In this document: piece by piece, positions 23,726 through 24,194 of the stretch
How the letters are laid out: each line of letters begins with the position of its first letter
Position numbering within the stretch: position 1 is the first letter of the stretch
DNA from: Firmicutes bacterium UBA3930
GTDB lineage: Bacteria > Bacillota > Clostridia > Caldicoprobacterales > Caldicoprobacteraceae
Direction of reading: 5' to 3'
Assembly: GCA_002385885.1 (NCBI GenBank)
Contig: DGEI01000025.1
Span: 17,110 to 41,303, forward strand
Length of the DNA: 24,194 bases
Notes under the pieces: model-generated
Databases searched by the model: none
What the model saw: the letters and a program-made list of their open reading frames with translations, nothing else
Told to the model about the DNA's origin: nothing
Translations under genes and position numbers: made by a program

Positions 23726-24194
23726 ATGAGTGATGCTAATATTAAACGGTTTTCTACAAAGACAAGTGCATTTGGTACTCCTGGTAGAATCAACCACGAT
23801 TCTTCAGAATTTTATAACAGCAAGCTTTACCAAGATATAAAAATTTCTAGGAATGTAAAATTTATAGAAAATTCCATACCAAAAGAAGCATTAAACAAAA
23901 TATATTGTAAATCAAGTGAGTCAATGGATGAGATTCCGGATTATAGTGTACATCTAATGGTGACTTCACCTCCATATAATGTAAAGAAGGAATATGATGA
24001 AGATTTGACATTGGATGAATACAGGGAACTGCTAAGAAAGGTATTTAAAGAAACATACAAAAAGCTAGTAACGGGTGGCAGGGCATGTATAAATGTTGCC
24101 AATTTGGGCAGAAAACCATATATTCCTCTGCATAAATATATTATTGAGGATATGCTGGATATAGGATTTTATATGCGAGGCGAAATCATATGGA
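23726..24194 (+). CDS. DNA methyltransferase of the restriction-modification system, 3' end cut by window
   Basis: An open frame runs from ATG at 23726 to the window end (156 codons, no stop), so the gene is partial here. Residues 80-84 read TSPPY, the catalytic motif IV of amino-methyltransferases; the SPPY form is most common in N4-cytosine enzymes, while N6-adenine enzymes usually have DPPY. Having motif IV this early, before the AdoMet-binding FxGxG motif, points to the beta class, with the rest beyond 24194. It would protect the host sites cut by the upstream endonuclease. The possible ribosome binding site AAGGGAG (23706-23712) is 13 bases away and overlaps the endonuclease end. Confidence 0.85.
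   Translation, partial: MSDANIKRFSTKTSAFGTPGRINHDSSEFYNSKLYQDIKISRNVKFIENSIPKEALNKIYCKSSESMDEIPDYSVHLMVTSPPYNVKKEYDEDLTLDEYRELLRKVFKETYKKLVTGGRACINVANLGRKPYIPLHKYIIEDMLDIGFYMRGEIIW

Noticed and set aside
1..24194. CRISPR array, tRNA, rRNA, insertion sequence or prophage genes
   Set aside because: No regular direct repeats with spacers, cloverleaf, rRNA stretches, transposase, integrase or phage genes were seen on either strand.

Overview
The window reads as chromosomal DNA of a spore-forming, low-to-mid GC Firmicute of the class Clostridia. Reasons: strong AGGAGG-type ribosome binding sites, frequent TTG and GTG starts, sigma-A-type promoters, a SpoIVFA/SpoIVFB pair, and the gene order minC-minD-minE-rodA-mgsA-spoIVFA-spoIVFB-radical SAM-DUF2344-rng, which is typical of clostridial genomes. 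I cannot name the species. Hand-counted lines give about 42% GC in housekeeping genes and about 27-35% GC in the last ~1.4 kb.

Region 1 (1-9836, all +) is a cell-shape, division and sporulation block. MinC, MinD and MinE place the division site. An intrinsic terminator follows minE, and a new promoter serves rodA (SEDS glycosyltransferase) and mgsA (methylglyoxal synthase). Next come a degenerate M23-domain protein in the SpoIVFA position, the intramembrane protease SpoIVFB, a B12-type radical SAM protein, its usual DUF2344 partner, and RNase G. Translational coupling (ATGA overlap, or a ribosome binding site at the end of the previous gene) links the last three. A terminator closes the block.

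Region 2 (9705-10337) is a 633-base non-coding gap where the rplU-ysxB-rpmA ribosomal genes would usually follow. It holds the rng terminator, then a GC-rich run of hairpins at about 9881-10167 dominated by a 15-bp long-range stem closing a 73-nt interior, then AT-rich DNA ending in the glgB promoter. This is the best candidate here for an undescribed element, probably a structured RNA.

Region 3 (10338-18292, +) is a glycogen/alpha-glucan cluster: branching enzyme GlgB, glycogen synthase GlgA (overlapping glgB by 7 bases), glycogen phosphorylase GlgP and a cytoplasmic GH13 alpha-glucan hydrolase, closed by a terminator that begins inside the last gene. Together they build, branch and break down storage glucan. 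ADP-glucose pyrophosphorylase (glgC/glgD) is not in the window.

Region 4 (18293-22800) holds recQ (+), preceded by an unusual start-stop leader. It converges with only 3 bases between on a two-gene ABC exporter operon (-) that has its own promoter and an operator-like inverted repeat. Region 5 (22801-24194, +) is an AT-rich, probably acquired type II restriction-modification system: a PD-(D/E)XK endonuclease followed by an SPPY-type DNA methyltransferase cut off by the window end.

Smaller gaps not listed separately: 736-909 between minC and minD holds only AT-rich sequence with a weak hairpin and no convincing promoter; 13694-13783 before glgP shows no clear signal.
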